Shown here in pieces: positions 1 to 5,334 of a stretch of DNA of 5,334 nt. This DNA is from an uncultured Muribaculaceae bacterium. GTDB taxonomy: Bacteria; Bacteroidota; Bacteroidia; Bacteroidales; Muribaculaceae. Numbering within the stretch: the stretch's first letter is position 1; every line of letters starts with the position of its first letter. The translations under genes were made by a program, and so were the position numbers. The DNA is taken from assembly GCA_947178235.1 (NCBI GenBank), contig CAMWXQ010000106.1, positions 1-5,334 on the forward strand, given 5' to 3'. The notes beneath the pieces were generated by a model that saw only the letters and a program-made list of their open reading frames with translations, ran no database searches and was not told where the DNA came from.

Positions 1-117
1 TCGCGATGCTGCGGCGCTCTCGATCTCGGAGAGGTCGACGATGGAGATTTTCGTTCCCTTGCGGTCTTGGATTCCCTCGATGATGAGTGGGAGAATATCT
101 GTCTTGTTTTCGGTCAT
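1..117 (-). CDS. rsfS: Ribosomal silencing factor RsfS (Iojap/DUF143 family), 5' end only
   Basis: Only the first 39 codons are inside the window; the gene runs off the left edge. The protein begins MTENKTDILPLIIEGIQDRK and continues with a KGTKISIVDLSEIE stretch (residues 20-33). This fits the N-terminal pattern of RsfS proteins, a helix ending near 'GIxxKKG' followed by a beta strand 'IxxxDL'. RsfS binds ribosomal protein uL14 on the large subunit and blocks joining with the small subunit, lowering translation in stationary phase or starvation. The ATG at 117 is preceded by an A/T-rich AAATAAGATAA stretch, typical of Bacteroidota starts, and no in-frame alternative is needed. In Bacteroidales rsfS is often followed by ftsH, which would lie just outside the window; that is from general knowledge and not visible here. 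The identification rests on a short N-terminus, so it is good but not certain. Confidence 0.8.
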   Translation of the reverse strand, partial: MTENKTDILPLIIEGIQDRKGTKISIVDLSEIESAAASR

Positions 118-209
118 TTATCTTATTTGGGTCGGGCGGTCGGCGCGGGCCATTGCCGCCGGTGGGGATAATGTGAGAATTAGCTATTTCTATAACAAAT
201 ATGCATTGC
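118..209 (-). other. Spacer between the YigZ-family gene and rsfS, possible rsfS promoter and leader
   Basis: The half nearest the YigZ-family stop (about 172-209) is A/T-rich and holds CATATTTG on the minus strand, one base off the Bacteroidota -7 consensus TAnnTTTG, but no TTG lies at the right distance upstream, so a promoter is only possible. The half nearest rsfS is GC-rich, and CGGCG at 141-145 can pair with CGCCG at 157-161 across an 11-base loop. No run of T follows on the minus strand, so this is not a convincing terminator; it would sit in the rsfS leader if transcription starts upstream of it. Confidence 0.3.
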
Positions 210-830
210 CTAATGTTTAGTGCCGGGCCTGTCTACCGAGGTGCCCGAGATGGCATCGAGCCGTCCAGAAAGCTCGTCGAGCAGGTCGAGAGGGAGAGAT
301 AGGGTGACGGAGCAGGTGTTGTCGAAGCTCTTGTCTGCGATCGTCACAGGGTCTGTCGACTGGTAGCCCTTGATGAGCGACATCACAGGGTTCATGGCCT
401 GGTATGGGAAGGTGCATGAGAGCGACGTCATCTCGCGACCCTCCACCATGCCCGCATCGTCGAGGGCCTCGCGCGCAGCCTGGCGGTAGGCGGCGATCAG
501 CCCCGGGGTTCCCAGTTTGATGCCACCGAAGTAGCGGACGACTATCACGACGACATCCGTGAGCCCGAGCGAGTTGATTTGCCCGAGGATAGGCTTGCCG
601 GCAGTGCCCGATGGCTCGCCGTTGTCACTCGACAGGTATGTGAGCCTGTCGGCACCTATCATGTATGCCCAGCAGACGTGGCGGGCGTCGTGATACTCGT
701 TGGTATAAAGTGCAATGGCCTCTTTCGCCTCCTCGACCGACGTCACGGGGATGGCGAAGGCAAGGAAGCGGCTCATCTTCTCGCGGACTACCGCCTGCCC
801 CTCGCGTGGGATGGTTAGGAAAAGAGACAC
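210..830 (-). CDS. YigZ/IMPACT family protein (UPF0029 with C-terminal DUF1949-like domain)
   Basis: The 206-residue product has the usual length and two-domain plan of bacterial YigZ proteins. The N-terminal UPF0029/IMPACT domain spans roughly residues 5-125, with K18-x-S20-RFLAFA, the EYHDARHVCWAY segment (45-56), the signature DNGEPSGTAGKPIL (69-82) and RYFGGIKLGTPGL (99-111). The remaining 75 or so residues fit the ferredoxin-like DUF1949 domain. The eukaryotic relative IMPACT regulates the GCN2 kinase; the bacterial role is not firmly known, so I assign no reaction. The start is GTG at 830: upstream in this frame there is no ATG before a TGA at 870-872, and starting at the internal Met19 would cut off the conserved LTIPREG-to-K18 strand. 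The helix after the signature reads GTPGLIAAY where many relatives have GTGGLVRAY. It lies 102 bases downstream of queA across a repeat-rich spacer, so co-transcription is uncertain. Confidence 0.9.
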   Translation of the reverse strand: MSLFLTIPREGQAVVREKMSRFLAFAIPVTSVEEAKEAIALYTNEYHDARHVCWAYMIGADRLTYLSSDNGEPSGTAGKPILGQINSLGLTDVVVIVVRYFGGIKLGTPGLIAAYRQAAREALDDAGMVEGREMTSLSCTFPYQAMNPVMSLIKGYQSTDPVTIADKSFDNTCSVTLSLPLDLLDELSGRLDAISGTSVDRPGTKH

Positions 831-837
831 TATGCAG

Positions 838-865
838 AATTTTGAATTGGGAATTTTGAATTTTG
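838..865. repeat. Heptamer tandem repeat, four units of AATTTTG type
   Basis: On the plus strand four consecutive 7-base units can be read: AATTTTG (838-844), AATTGGG (845-851), AATTTTG (852-858) and AATTTTG (859-865), followed by a decayed unit. It lies directly before the GTG start of the YigZ-family gene, so in transcripts reading through from queA it would form a CAAAATT-type A-rich leader. Such 7-base intergenic arrays are familiar from Bacteroidales spacers, but their role is unknown. Confidence 0.75.
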
Positions 866-867
866 AA

Positions 868-884
868 ATTCAGAGTATTCAGAG
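868..884. repeat. Two direct copies of ATTCAGAG, 9-base period
   Basis: ATTCAGAG occurs at 868-875 and again at 877-884, separated by one T. It lies between two heptamer arrays and switches the local period from 7 to 9 bases. Only two copies are present, so chance cannot be excluded, though the setting in a repeat-built spacer makes it more likely to be real. Confidence 0.5.
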
Positions 885-901
885 AAGTCGTAGACATTCT
901 C

Positions 902-929
902 TTTCAACTCTCAACACTCAACTTTCAAC
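902..929. repeat. Heptamer tandem repeat, four units of NYTCAAC type
   Basis: Four back-to-back 7-base units on the plus strand, TTTCAAC, TCTCAAC, ACTCAAC and TTTCAAC, end three bases before the queA stop codon. All four share TCAAC and differ only in the first two positions. On the transcribed strand this is a GTTGANN array in the 3' flank of queA. No stem followed by a T run is seen, so it is not a standard terminator. Confidence 0.75.
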
Positions 930-932
930 TCC

Positions 933-1982
933 TTAAATTATGAGCATTGAGTCGCCGTAGACGCCGAATTTGTATTCCTCCTTGACGGCTTTTTTGTATG
1001 CCTCCATCACGAGGTCGTAGCCGCCGAAGGCTGCCACCATCATGAGCATCGTCGAGTAGGGGAGGTGGAAGTTGGAGAGGAGCGCGTCGGTGACGGTGAA
1101 GTCGTAGGGGGGGAAGATGAACTTGTTGGTCCAACCAGTATAGGTCTTCATGTGGCCACCCATGCTGACGGCACTGGCGATGGCGCGGAGGACGGCGGTG
1201 CCGACGGCACAGACCTTATGGCCCGAGTCCTTGGTGGCGTTCACGGTGTCCACGAGAGCCTCGGAAGCGACCATCTCCTCGGAGTCCATGCGGTGTTTGG
1301 TGAGGTCTTCGACATCGATCTCGCGGTAGTTGCCCAGACCGCTGTGGATTGTGATGAAGGCCTGGCCGACACCCTTGATTTCGAGACGTTTCAGCAGCTC
1401 ACGGGAGAAGTGGAGGCCGACGCCCGAAGAGATCACGGCACCCTCCTTGCTCGCATAGATGGGCTGATAACGCTCATCGTCGAGTTCGGTCGAGGGGCGT
1501 TTGATATAGTGGGGCAGGGGGGTTGCGCCGAGCTTGTAGAGCTCGCGCTTGAACTCGTCGTGTGGGCCGTCGTAGAAGAAACGGAGCGTGCGCCCGCGCG
1601 AGGTTGAGTTGACGATGACCTCCGCAACCAGCGAGTCGTCCTGTCCGAAGTAGAGTTTGTTGCCGATACGGATTTTTCGGGCCGGCTCGACGAGCACATC
1701 CCAGAGCTTGTTGTCAGCCGAGAGCTCGCGCAGCAGGAATACCTCGATGCGGGCACCGGTCTTCTCCTTGTTGCCGTAGAGGAGAGCGGGGAATACCATC
1801 GAGTCGTTGTAGACAAAGAGGTCGCCGTCATCGAAGAAGTCGATCACTTCCTTGAATTTGTGGTCCTCGATTGTGCCGGTCTTGCGGTTGATCACCATGA
1901 GGCGGGCATCGTCACGTTCTTCGGCGGGATACTGAGCGATGAGATTCTCGGGGAGCTTGAATTTGAACTGGGATAACTTCAT
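933..1982 (-). CDS. queA: S-adenosylmethionine:tRNA ribosyltransferase-isomerase, divergent
   Basis: QueA moves the ribosyl part of S-adenosylmethionine onto 7-aminomethyl-7-deazaguanine at position 34 of certain tRNAs, making epoxyqueuosine. The 349-residue product matches the family end to end: [20 protein letters not shown] at the start, [18 protein letters not shown] (70-87), [14 protein letters not shown] (94-107), YIKRP (159-163), GLHF (189-192), KHRMDSEE (229-236), SNFHLPYST (303-311) and a YGDSMLI terminus. Several near-invariant motifs are altered: [10 protein letters not shown] at 59-68 (usually N-[ND]-T-x-V-x-PARL), ISSGVGLHF at 184-192 (usually APTAGLHF), HSGLGNY at 213-219 (usually HxGxGTF or HxGLGNF) and GTAVLRA at 261-267 (usually GTTxxRx). 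Start: ATG at 1982 opens the family N-terminus; the frame stays open to 2288, but that stretch overlaps truB, is low-complexity and resembles no part of QueA. It is 82 bases downstream of truB. Family membership is secure; full activity is less so. Confidence 0.92.
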   Translation of the reverse strand: MKLSQFKFKLPENLIAQYPAEERDDARLMVINRKTGTIEDHKFKEVIDFFDDGDLFVYNDSMVFPALLYGNKEKTGARIEVFLLRELSADNKLWDVLVEPARKIRIGNKLYFGQDDSLVAEVIVNSTSRGRTLRFFYDGPHDEFKRELYKLGATPLPHYIKRPSTELDDERYQPIYASKEGAVISSGVGLHFSRELLKRLEIKGVGQAFITIHSGLGNYREIDVEDLTKHRMDSEEMVASEALVDTVNATKDSGHKVCAVGTAVLRAIASAVSMGGHMKTYTGWTNKFIFPPYDFTVTDALLSNFHLPYSTMLMMVAAFGGYDLVMEAYKKAVKEEYKFGVYGDSMLII

Positions 1983-2024
1983 GTTGGGATATGAGATATA
2001 TCGTTGATGTCTTGTTGGGTTGGA

Positions 2025-2060
2025 ATAAGTCTTATATGGCGGATAAGTCTTATAATCTGG
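2025..2060. repeat. Duplicated palindromic ATAAGTCTTATA repeat with 9-base phasing, truB-queA spacer
   Basis: The 12-mer ATAAGTCTTATA occurs at 2025-2036 and again at 2043-2054, exactly 18 bases apart. Each copy contains ATAAG-T-CTTAT, a 5+5 inverted repeat with one central base. The whole stretch parses into four 9-mers: ATAAGTCTT, ATATGGCGG, ATAAGTCTT, ATAATCTGG. It may be a small member of the 9-base intergenic repeats seen in Bacteroidales, or a tandem operator for queA; the sequence alone does not decide. The spacer (1983-2064) has no clear promoter or terminator otherwise. Confidence 0.7.
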
Positions 2061-2064
2061 GCGT

Positions 2065-2787
2065 TTATTGATCCTCTTCGGGGAGGATGAGTTCGGAGTT
2101 CCGTATGAGCTCGACAGCGCGGTCGGGGGTGAGACAGTCAGCCAGTGTGACGTCGCCGACGCGGGTACGCCGCAGGGCCGATAGATGAGCCCCCGAGCCG
2201 AGGGCTGCGCCGATGTCGCGGGCGAGGGCTCGGATGTAAGTGCCCTTGGAGCAGACGACGCGGATCGTGGCCTCCGAGGTGGCCTCATTGTAGTCGAGCA
2301 GTTCGATCTCGTCGATGACCAGCACTTTGGGTTTCAGTTCGACTTCCTCCCCTTTGCGGGCAAGGTCATAGGCGCGTGTTCCCTCGATCTTACATGCCGA
2401 GAACTTCGGGGGTACCTGTTCGATGCGGCCCTTGAATTTGGCGAGGGTCTCCTCGATGAGCTCGCGGGTGATGTGGTCCGTGGGGTATGTGGCGTCCACC
2501 TCGGTCTCGCGGTCGAAGCTCGGTGTAGTGGCTCCTAGGGCGAGGGTTGCCACATATTCCTTAACCCCGCTTTGCAGTTGTTCGATCTGTTTGGTCGAGC
2601 GGCCTGTCACCACAATCATCACTCCTGTGGCCAGAGGGTCGAGTGTTCCCGCGTGGCCAACTTTGAGTTTCTTGCGGTGCAAGCGGTGTTGGATGACACC
2701 ACGCAGACGCTTCACGACGTCAAACGAGGTCCTTTGGATAGGCTTGTCTATGTAGAGGGTCTCCCCTCCGAAGAAATCAAAAGTCAT
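2065..2787 (-). CDS. truB: tRNA pseudouridine(55) synthase TruB
   Basis: TruB isomerises U55 in the T-psi-C loop of nearly all tRNAs and also helps tRNA fold. The 240-residue product shows the family signature [18 protein letters not shown] (42-59) with the catalytic aspartate at D50, the conserved KEY segment with Y78, the [14 protein letters not shown] stretch (83-96), [22 protein letters not shown] (125-146, in two conserved blocks) and [13 protein letters not shown] (181-193) followed by LRRTRVG (205-211). It ends soon after the catalytic domain, so it lacks the long C-terminal extension of E. coli TruB (314 residues), which is normal for Bacteroidota. The ATG at 2787 begins one base after the uppP stop, so the two are almost certainly translated from one message. 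All key residues are present and I see no damage. Confidence 0.97.
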   Translation of the reverse strand: MTFDFFGGETLYIDKPIQRTSFDVVKRLRGVIQHRLHRKKLKVGHAGTLDPLATGVMIVVTGRSTKQIEQLQSGVKEYVATLALGATTPSFDRETEVDATYPTDHITRELIEETLAKFKGRIEQVPPKFSACKIEGTRAYDLARKGEEVELKPKVLVIDEIELLDYNEATSEATIRVVCSKGTYIRALARDIGAALGSGAHLSALRRTRVGDVTLADCLTPDRAVELIRNSELILPEEDQ

Positions 2788-2788
2788 T

Positions 2789-3607
2789 TTACCAGCAGAT
2801 GCAAAGGATACCCACCGCGAGGCAGTAGAGTGAGAACCAGACCAGTTTTCCTTTCTTGACGAGTTCTATCATCCACTTGCAGGCGATACAGCCCACAACG
2901 AACGAAGCGATGAATCCGACCACGAGGGGGATGGTGCCGATGGCTTCGGATGCTCCCTCGCCGCCGATCATATCCTTGACATCGAGGAGGGCTTCGCCGA
3001 GGATGGGGATGATGACCATGAAGAAGGAGAACTGGGCCATGCTCGAACGCTTGTCGCCGAGGAGGAGACCCGTGGCGATGGGTGTGCCCGAGCGGCTGAG
3101 GCCGGGGAGAACGGCGACGGCCTGGGCACAGCCGATGATGAAGGCGTCGAGCCATGTGATCTCGCGGCCGGTCTCGTGGTGGCGTGCCTCGCGGGCCGGA
3201 TTGCGGAAGTAGTATGCGAATGCGAGCAGAGCGGCTGTCACGAGGAGACAGATGCCGACTGTCGTGAGGCTGCCTCCGAAGAAGCTCTCGACAAAGTCCT
3301 TGAAACAGAGCCCAACGATGGCTACGGGGATACAGGAGAGGAGAATCTTGCAGACATAATAGAAGTTCTTGTCCATCTTGATGGTGAAGAACGACTTGCA
3401 CAGGGGCACGAACTCTTTCCAGAGCACGACGATGGTCGAGAGGACGGTGGCGACGTGGAGAGCGACGTCAAATTCGAGCGCGTCGGCGCCTGAGAGTTGC
3501 AGTCCGAGAATGTCACGGAAGATTTCGAGGTGTCCGCTGCTCGAAATAGGGAGGTATTCGGCAAGGCCTTGCACGATGCCGAGGATGAGGGCGTCTATCC
3601 AGCTCAT
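2789..3607 (-). CDS. uppP: Undecaprenyl-diphosphatase UppP (BacA family)
   Basis: This integral membrane enzyme removes a phosphate from undecaprenyl diphosphate to give the lipid carrier used for peptidoglycan, O-antigen and other polymers; extra copies confer bacitracin resistance, hence the old name bacA. The 272-residue protein carries both family motifs: the (E/Q)xxxE box as Q13-GLA-E17 followed by YLPISSSGHL with S22-S24 and H26, and the PGxSRSG box P168-GLSRSGT175 with the catalytic arginine at R172. Hydrophobic segments are seen near 49-67, 86-103, 114-134, 152-168, 193-207, 225-243 and 256-271, in line with the many-helix re-entrant fold. The ATG at 3607 overlaps the stop of the DUF3098 gene in an ATGA, pointing to translational coupling, and the stop is one base before truB. 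Nothing is missing. Confidence 0.97.
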   Translation of the reverse strand: MSWIDALILGIVQGLAEYLPISSSGHLEIFRDILGLQLSGADALEFDVALHVATVLSTIVVLWKEFVPLCKSFFTIKMDKNFYYVCKILLSCIPVAIVGLCFKDFVESFFGGSLTTVGICLLVTAALLAFAYYFRNPAREARHHETGREITWLDAFIIGCAQAVAVLPGLSRSGTPIATGLLLGDKRSSMAQFSFFMVIIPILGEALLDVKDMIGGEGASEAIGTIPLVVGFIASFVVGCIACKWMIELVKKGKLVWFSLYCLAVGILCICW

Positions 3608-3900
3608 TTTTCAGTTGTCTCTTCGGTGGTTTGGGACTTGGGCGAATACATGATGGCGAACCCCATGAAGATGAATCCGAGGAAGGATACGAGGGGGCCT
3701 ATGACAATGCGGCGTGTCGAGAAGATGTCGGGGTTGAACTCGTCCCAACCTGTCGAACCCCCGGCCATGAGGAGGAAGCCGATGACAATCATGGCACCGG
3801 CCACAGCCATGAGCTTGAAATTGGAGGCGAGGAGCGGCAGTTTCTCGCGGGGTTCCCGCACGAGCTTCTCATCGGCGGGCGACTGACGTTTCTGAGACAT
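3604..3900 (-). CDS. DUF3098 small membrane protein
   Basis: A 98-residue protein with a charged N-terminal tail (about 1-27, rich in K, R, E), a first hydrophobic segment (29-47, FKLMAVAGAMIVIGFLLMA), a short linker with the family-like block FNPDIFSTRRIVIGP (55-69), a second hydrophobic segment (66-86) and a polar tail. This matches DUF3098, a family I know from Bacteroidota, usually directly after ftsX. The function is unknown. Two helices with both tails probably on the cytoplasmic side is the simplest topology, since the N-tail and the STRRIV region are positive; this is inference. The gene sits 33 bases after ftsX and overlaps uppP by ATGA, placing it between a divisome protein and a lipid-carrier recycling enzyme, so a supporting role for one of them is a reasonable guess. 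The leader is an AT-rich ATATAATATAGTATAT stretch. Confidence 0.88.
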   Translation of the reverse strand: MSQKRQSPADEKLVREPREKLPLLASNFKLMAVAGAMIVIGFLLMAGGSTGWDEFNPDIFSTRRIVIGPLVSFLGFIFMGFAIMYSPKSQTTEETTEK

Positions 3901-3933
3901 ATATACTATATTATATGTGTGGTCTGATTCTGA

Positions 3934-4812
3934 CTATTTGAAAAGTTGATCGTATGAGAGAGAGAGATAGCGGTTACATGCGAACCATGAGGCTGCGAGG
4001 CAAATGACCATGCCTGTGACCACCATCCCGCCGCAGACAGCTGCAATGTCCATGGCGACCACCGTGTCGGAGAGCGACGGGTCGAAACTGAATGCGCCGT
4101 AGAGTACTCCGGAGACTGCCACCGATGCGATGGCTCCGGCCAACGCTCCGCTCAGAAGATTCTCCAAGAGGAACGGACGGCGGATGAACCCCGGTGTGGC
4201 GCCGACGAGCTGCATTGTGTGGATGACAAAGCGGCGCGAGTAGACGGTGAGGCGTACGGTGTTGAAGATGAGGACAAAGGGGACAACCAACAGGGCACCC
4301 GCGACGATGAGCATGACGAGGGTGATGCTGTCCATGGTCTTGCGGACCGTGTCGATTATGTCGGCGGTGACACGCACCTCTCTCACGGACTGCATCAGCT
4401 CGATCGGGGCGGTTAGCACAACGATCGAATCGGGGTGGGCATGGCTCGGAGCGACATGAACTTCGAGCTCGGCGGAGAATGGATTGACACCTGCGAGGGC
4501 CAGGATGTCATCCTCCTCGCCGACGATCTTCTGACAACGGTCGAGAATCTCATCCTCAGAGGAGAATGTCACACCAGAAATTCCCCCGGTCGCGCGGAGG
4601 CGGTCGGTGACTTCGGCTATGTCCGAGGCTGTCGCGCCGTCGGCGAGCACCACGACAAAACCCATATTCTCCTTCACGAGACGGGTGATGCGCCGTGCCC
4701 CCGTCCCCACCAGTGCGGCGAGGCCGAGTATGACAAGCACAAGAGCCACCGACAGGGTTGCCGTGGCACGGGTGCTGAAAAGTGGTATGCGGAGACGCAA
4801 CTTCTTGGGCAT
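3934..4812 (-). CDS. ftsX: Cell division protein FtsX (ABC transporter-like permease)
   Basis: FtsX is the membrane half of FtsEX, which uses FtsE ATPase activity to switch on peptidoglycan hydrolases at the division site. With the ATG at 4812 the protein has 292 residues: a basic cytoplasmic tail (1-16), TM1 (about 17-38), an extracytoplasmic domain (39-162) that includes VNPFSAELEV (109-118), then TM2 (163-184), TM3 (about 215-240) and TM4 (254-277). The FtsX/MacB core signature is clear: TVYSRRFVIHTMQLVGATPG (189-208) then FIRRPFLLE (209-217). A longer reading from GTG at 4830 adds six residues, but that GTG overlaps the likely -7 promoter element (4830-4837), so it would probably not be on the message; I therefore choose 4812. 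The partner ftsE is not in view; the ATPase upstream is LptB, not FtsE. It heads the run ftsX-DUF3098-uppP-truB. Confidence 0.93.
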   Translation of the reverse strand: MPKKLRLRIPLFSTRATATLSVALVLVILGLAALVGTGARRITRLVKENMGFVVVLADGATASDIAEVTDRLRATGGISGVTFSSEDEILDRCQKIVGEEDDILALAGVNPFSAELEVHVAPSHAHPDSIVVLTAPIELMQSVREVRVTADIIDTVRKTMDSITLVMLIVAGALLVVPFVLIFNTVRLTVYSRRFVIHTMQLVGATPGFIRRPFLLENLLSGALAGAIASVAVSGVLYGAFSFDPSLSDTVVAMDIAAVCGGMVVTGMVICLAASWFACNRYLSLSYDQLFK

Positions 4813-4829
4813 AATAAACAAAATCGGCA

Positions 4830-4860
4830 CAAAATTACAACCTCACGAGAGCGATGTCAA
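4830..4860 (-). promoter_or_regulatory. Bacteroidota-type promoter for ftsX
   Basis: On the minus strand TTG (4860-4858) is followed after exactly 20 bases by TAATTTTG (4837-4830), a full match to the primary sigma factor -7 consensus TAnnTTTG with the expected spacing of the -33 TTG element. Read in E. coli style, TTGACA, 17 bases, TAATTT also fits. Transcription would begin a few bases downstream, around 4822-4827, leaving a leader of roughly 10-15 bases before the ATG at 4812. It lies between lptB and ftsX, so it probably starts the ftsX-to-truB transcript. The rest of the gap (4861-4926) shows no stem followed by a T run, so lptB read-through remains possible. Confidence 0.7.
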
Positions 4861-4926
4861 GTAATTTAATCTAAGTTAACACTTTTCGTGCGGTCCATCC
4901 CCTGTCCCGCGCCTTCCGCGCCCTTG

Positions 4927-5334
4927 TCAGCGGTCTTCGGGGTAGTCGAATTTCTTGCGGTAGAACATGAAGTCGCGGCCCAGATACTTCTCTCTCACGA
5001 TGGGGTTCTCGGCGAGCTGTTCGGAGGTTCCCTGGAAGAGAATCTTACCCTCGAAGAGGAGGTATGCGCGATCGGTGATGCGCAGGGTCTCCTGGGCGTT
5101 GTGGTCGGTGATGAGGATGCCGATGTTCTTCTCTTTGAGGCGGTAGACGATGCTCTGGATGTCCTCGACGGCGATCGGGTCGACACCCGCAAAGGGTTCG
5201 TCGAGCATGATGAACTTGGGGCTGATGGCGAGGCATCGGGCAATCTCGGTGCGTCGGCGTTCGCCACCGCTTAGACGGTCGCCATAATTCTTGCGGACCT
5301 TCTGGAGGTTAAACTCAGAAATCAGGGTTTCAAG
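4927..5334 (-). CDS. lptB: LPS export ABC transporter ATP-binding protein LptB, 5' part missing
   Basis: LptB is the cytoplasmic ATPase that, with LptF and LptG, extracts lipopolysaccharide from the inner membrane and pushes it along the LptCA bridge. The reading frame enters at the window edge (5334) and gives 135 residues; the start, Walker A and Q-loop lie outside. Visible in order (numbered from the edge): NYGDR then the ABC signature LSGGERRR (21-28), the Walker B strand FIMLDEP with D45 and catalytic E46, the D-loop AGVDP (49-53), and the switch histidine H78 in ILITDHN. The LptB-specific features are [26 protein letters not shown] and the ending [10 protein letters not shown], which is followed by a short [13 protein letters not shown] tail longer than in E. 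coli. A first Met inside the window (5208) is internal, in Walker B, and not a start. It is 114 bases upstream of the ftsX ATG. Confidence 0.96.
   Translation of the reverse strand, partial: LETLISEFNLQKVRKNYGDRLSGGERRRTEIARCLAISPKFIMLDEPFAGVDPIAVEDIQSIVYRLKEKNIGILITDHNAQETLRITDRAYLLFEGKILFQGTSEQLAENPIVREKYLGRDFMFYRKKFDYPEDR

Noticed and set aside
141..161. Possible intrinsic terminator after the YigZ-family gene
   Set aside because: The stem is only 5 base pairs with an 11-base loop and there is no T run after it on the minus strand; kept only as a possible leader hairpin.
1065..1607. A 180-codon open frame on the plus strand opposite queA
   Set aside because: The translation is G, E, D and V rich with no family pattern, as expected from the complement of a GC-rich gene; queA on the other strand is well supported.
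1983..2288. A 102-residue N-terminal extension of the queA frame, reaching into truB
   Set aside because: It overlaps truB by 224 bases, is low-complexity (S, P, R, T rich, then a [10 protein letters not shown] stretch encoded by the 18-base repeat), and the family N-terminus MKLSQF begins exactly at the ATG at 1982.
4435..4869. A 144-codon plus-strand frame opposite the ftsX 5' end
   Set aside because: It runs through the ftsX coding region and its promoter, and its composition is that of an antisense shadow; no recognisable domain.
4861..4926. Terminator between lptB and ftsX
   Set aside because: The GC-rich stretch after the lptB stop offers only a 4-base GCGC/GCGC pairing and no T run follows; I cannot support a terminator.
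4888..5274. A 128-codon plus-strand frame opposite lptB
   Set aside because: Acidic, repetitive D/E/V/L composition typical of the reverse of an ABC ATPase gene; the LptB motifs on the minus strand explain the sequence.
1..5334. Mobile element, CRISPR array, toxin-antitoxin or defence system, tRNA or other RNA gene
   Set aside because: All of the sequence is accounted for by conserved housekeeping genes and short spacers; no terminal inverted repeats, transposase, spacer-repeat array or cloverleaf pattern was seen on either strand.

Overview
The window reads as a compact chromosomal segment from a member of the Bacteroidota, most likely order Bacteroidales. Three things point there: the gene order ftsX - DUF3098 - uppP - truB - queA, a DUF3098 protein (a family I know only from Bacteroidota), and short A/T-rich leaders with no convincing Shine-Dalgarno sequences, together with a TAnnTTTG-type promoter. 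Coding DNA is fairly GC-rich. I cannot place the family or genus from sequence alone; an Alistipes-like or Muribaculaceae-like genome would fit. Every gene I can support lies on the minus strand, so the order of transcription runs from high to low coordinates.

Layout, in transcription order: the 3' part of lptB (window edge at 5334 down to 4927); a 114-base gap to the preferred ftsX start, with a good Bacteroidota promoter at 4830-4860; ftsX (4812-3934); a small DUF3098 membrane protein gene (3900-3604); uppP (3607-2789), overlapping DUF3098 by ATGA; truB (2787-2065), one base after the uppP stop; an 82-base spacer with a duplicated palindromic 9-mer-phased repeat; queA (1982-933); a 102-base spacer made largely of 7-base and 9-base tandem repeats; a YigZ/IMPACT-family gene (830-210); a 92-base spacer; and the first 39 codons of rsfS (117 to the window edge at 1).

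Functionally, the upper part is envelope work: LptB powers lipopolysaccharide transport, FtsX is the membrane subunit that couples FtsE to cell-wall hydrolysis at division, and UppP regenerates undecaprenyl phosphate for peptidoglycan and other polymers. The lower part is RNA and translation work: TruB makes pseudouridine 55 in tRNA, QueA makes epoxyqueuosine in tRNA, and RsfS silences ribosomes in poor conditions. Tight spacing from ftsX through truB suggests one transcript joining the two themes; the repeat-rich spacers around queA and the YigZ gene may be places where expression is adjusted or where separate units begin.

I see no mobile element, CRISPR array, RNA gene, phage or defence system, and no clearly new biological system. 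The most noteworthy points are a QueA whose usually near-invariant motifs are substituted at several places, a promoter that overlaps the longer possible ftsX start and so argues for the shorter one, and two kinds of phased short tandem repeats in the spacers on both sides of queA.
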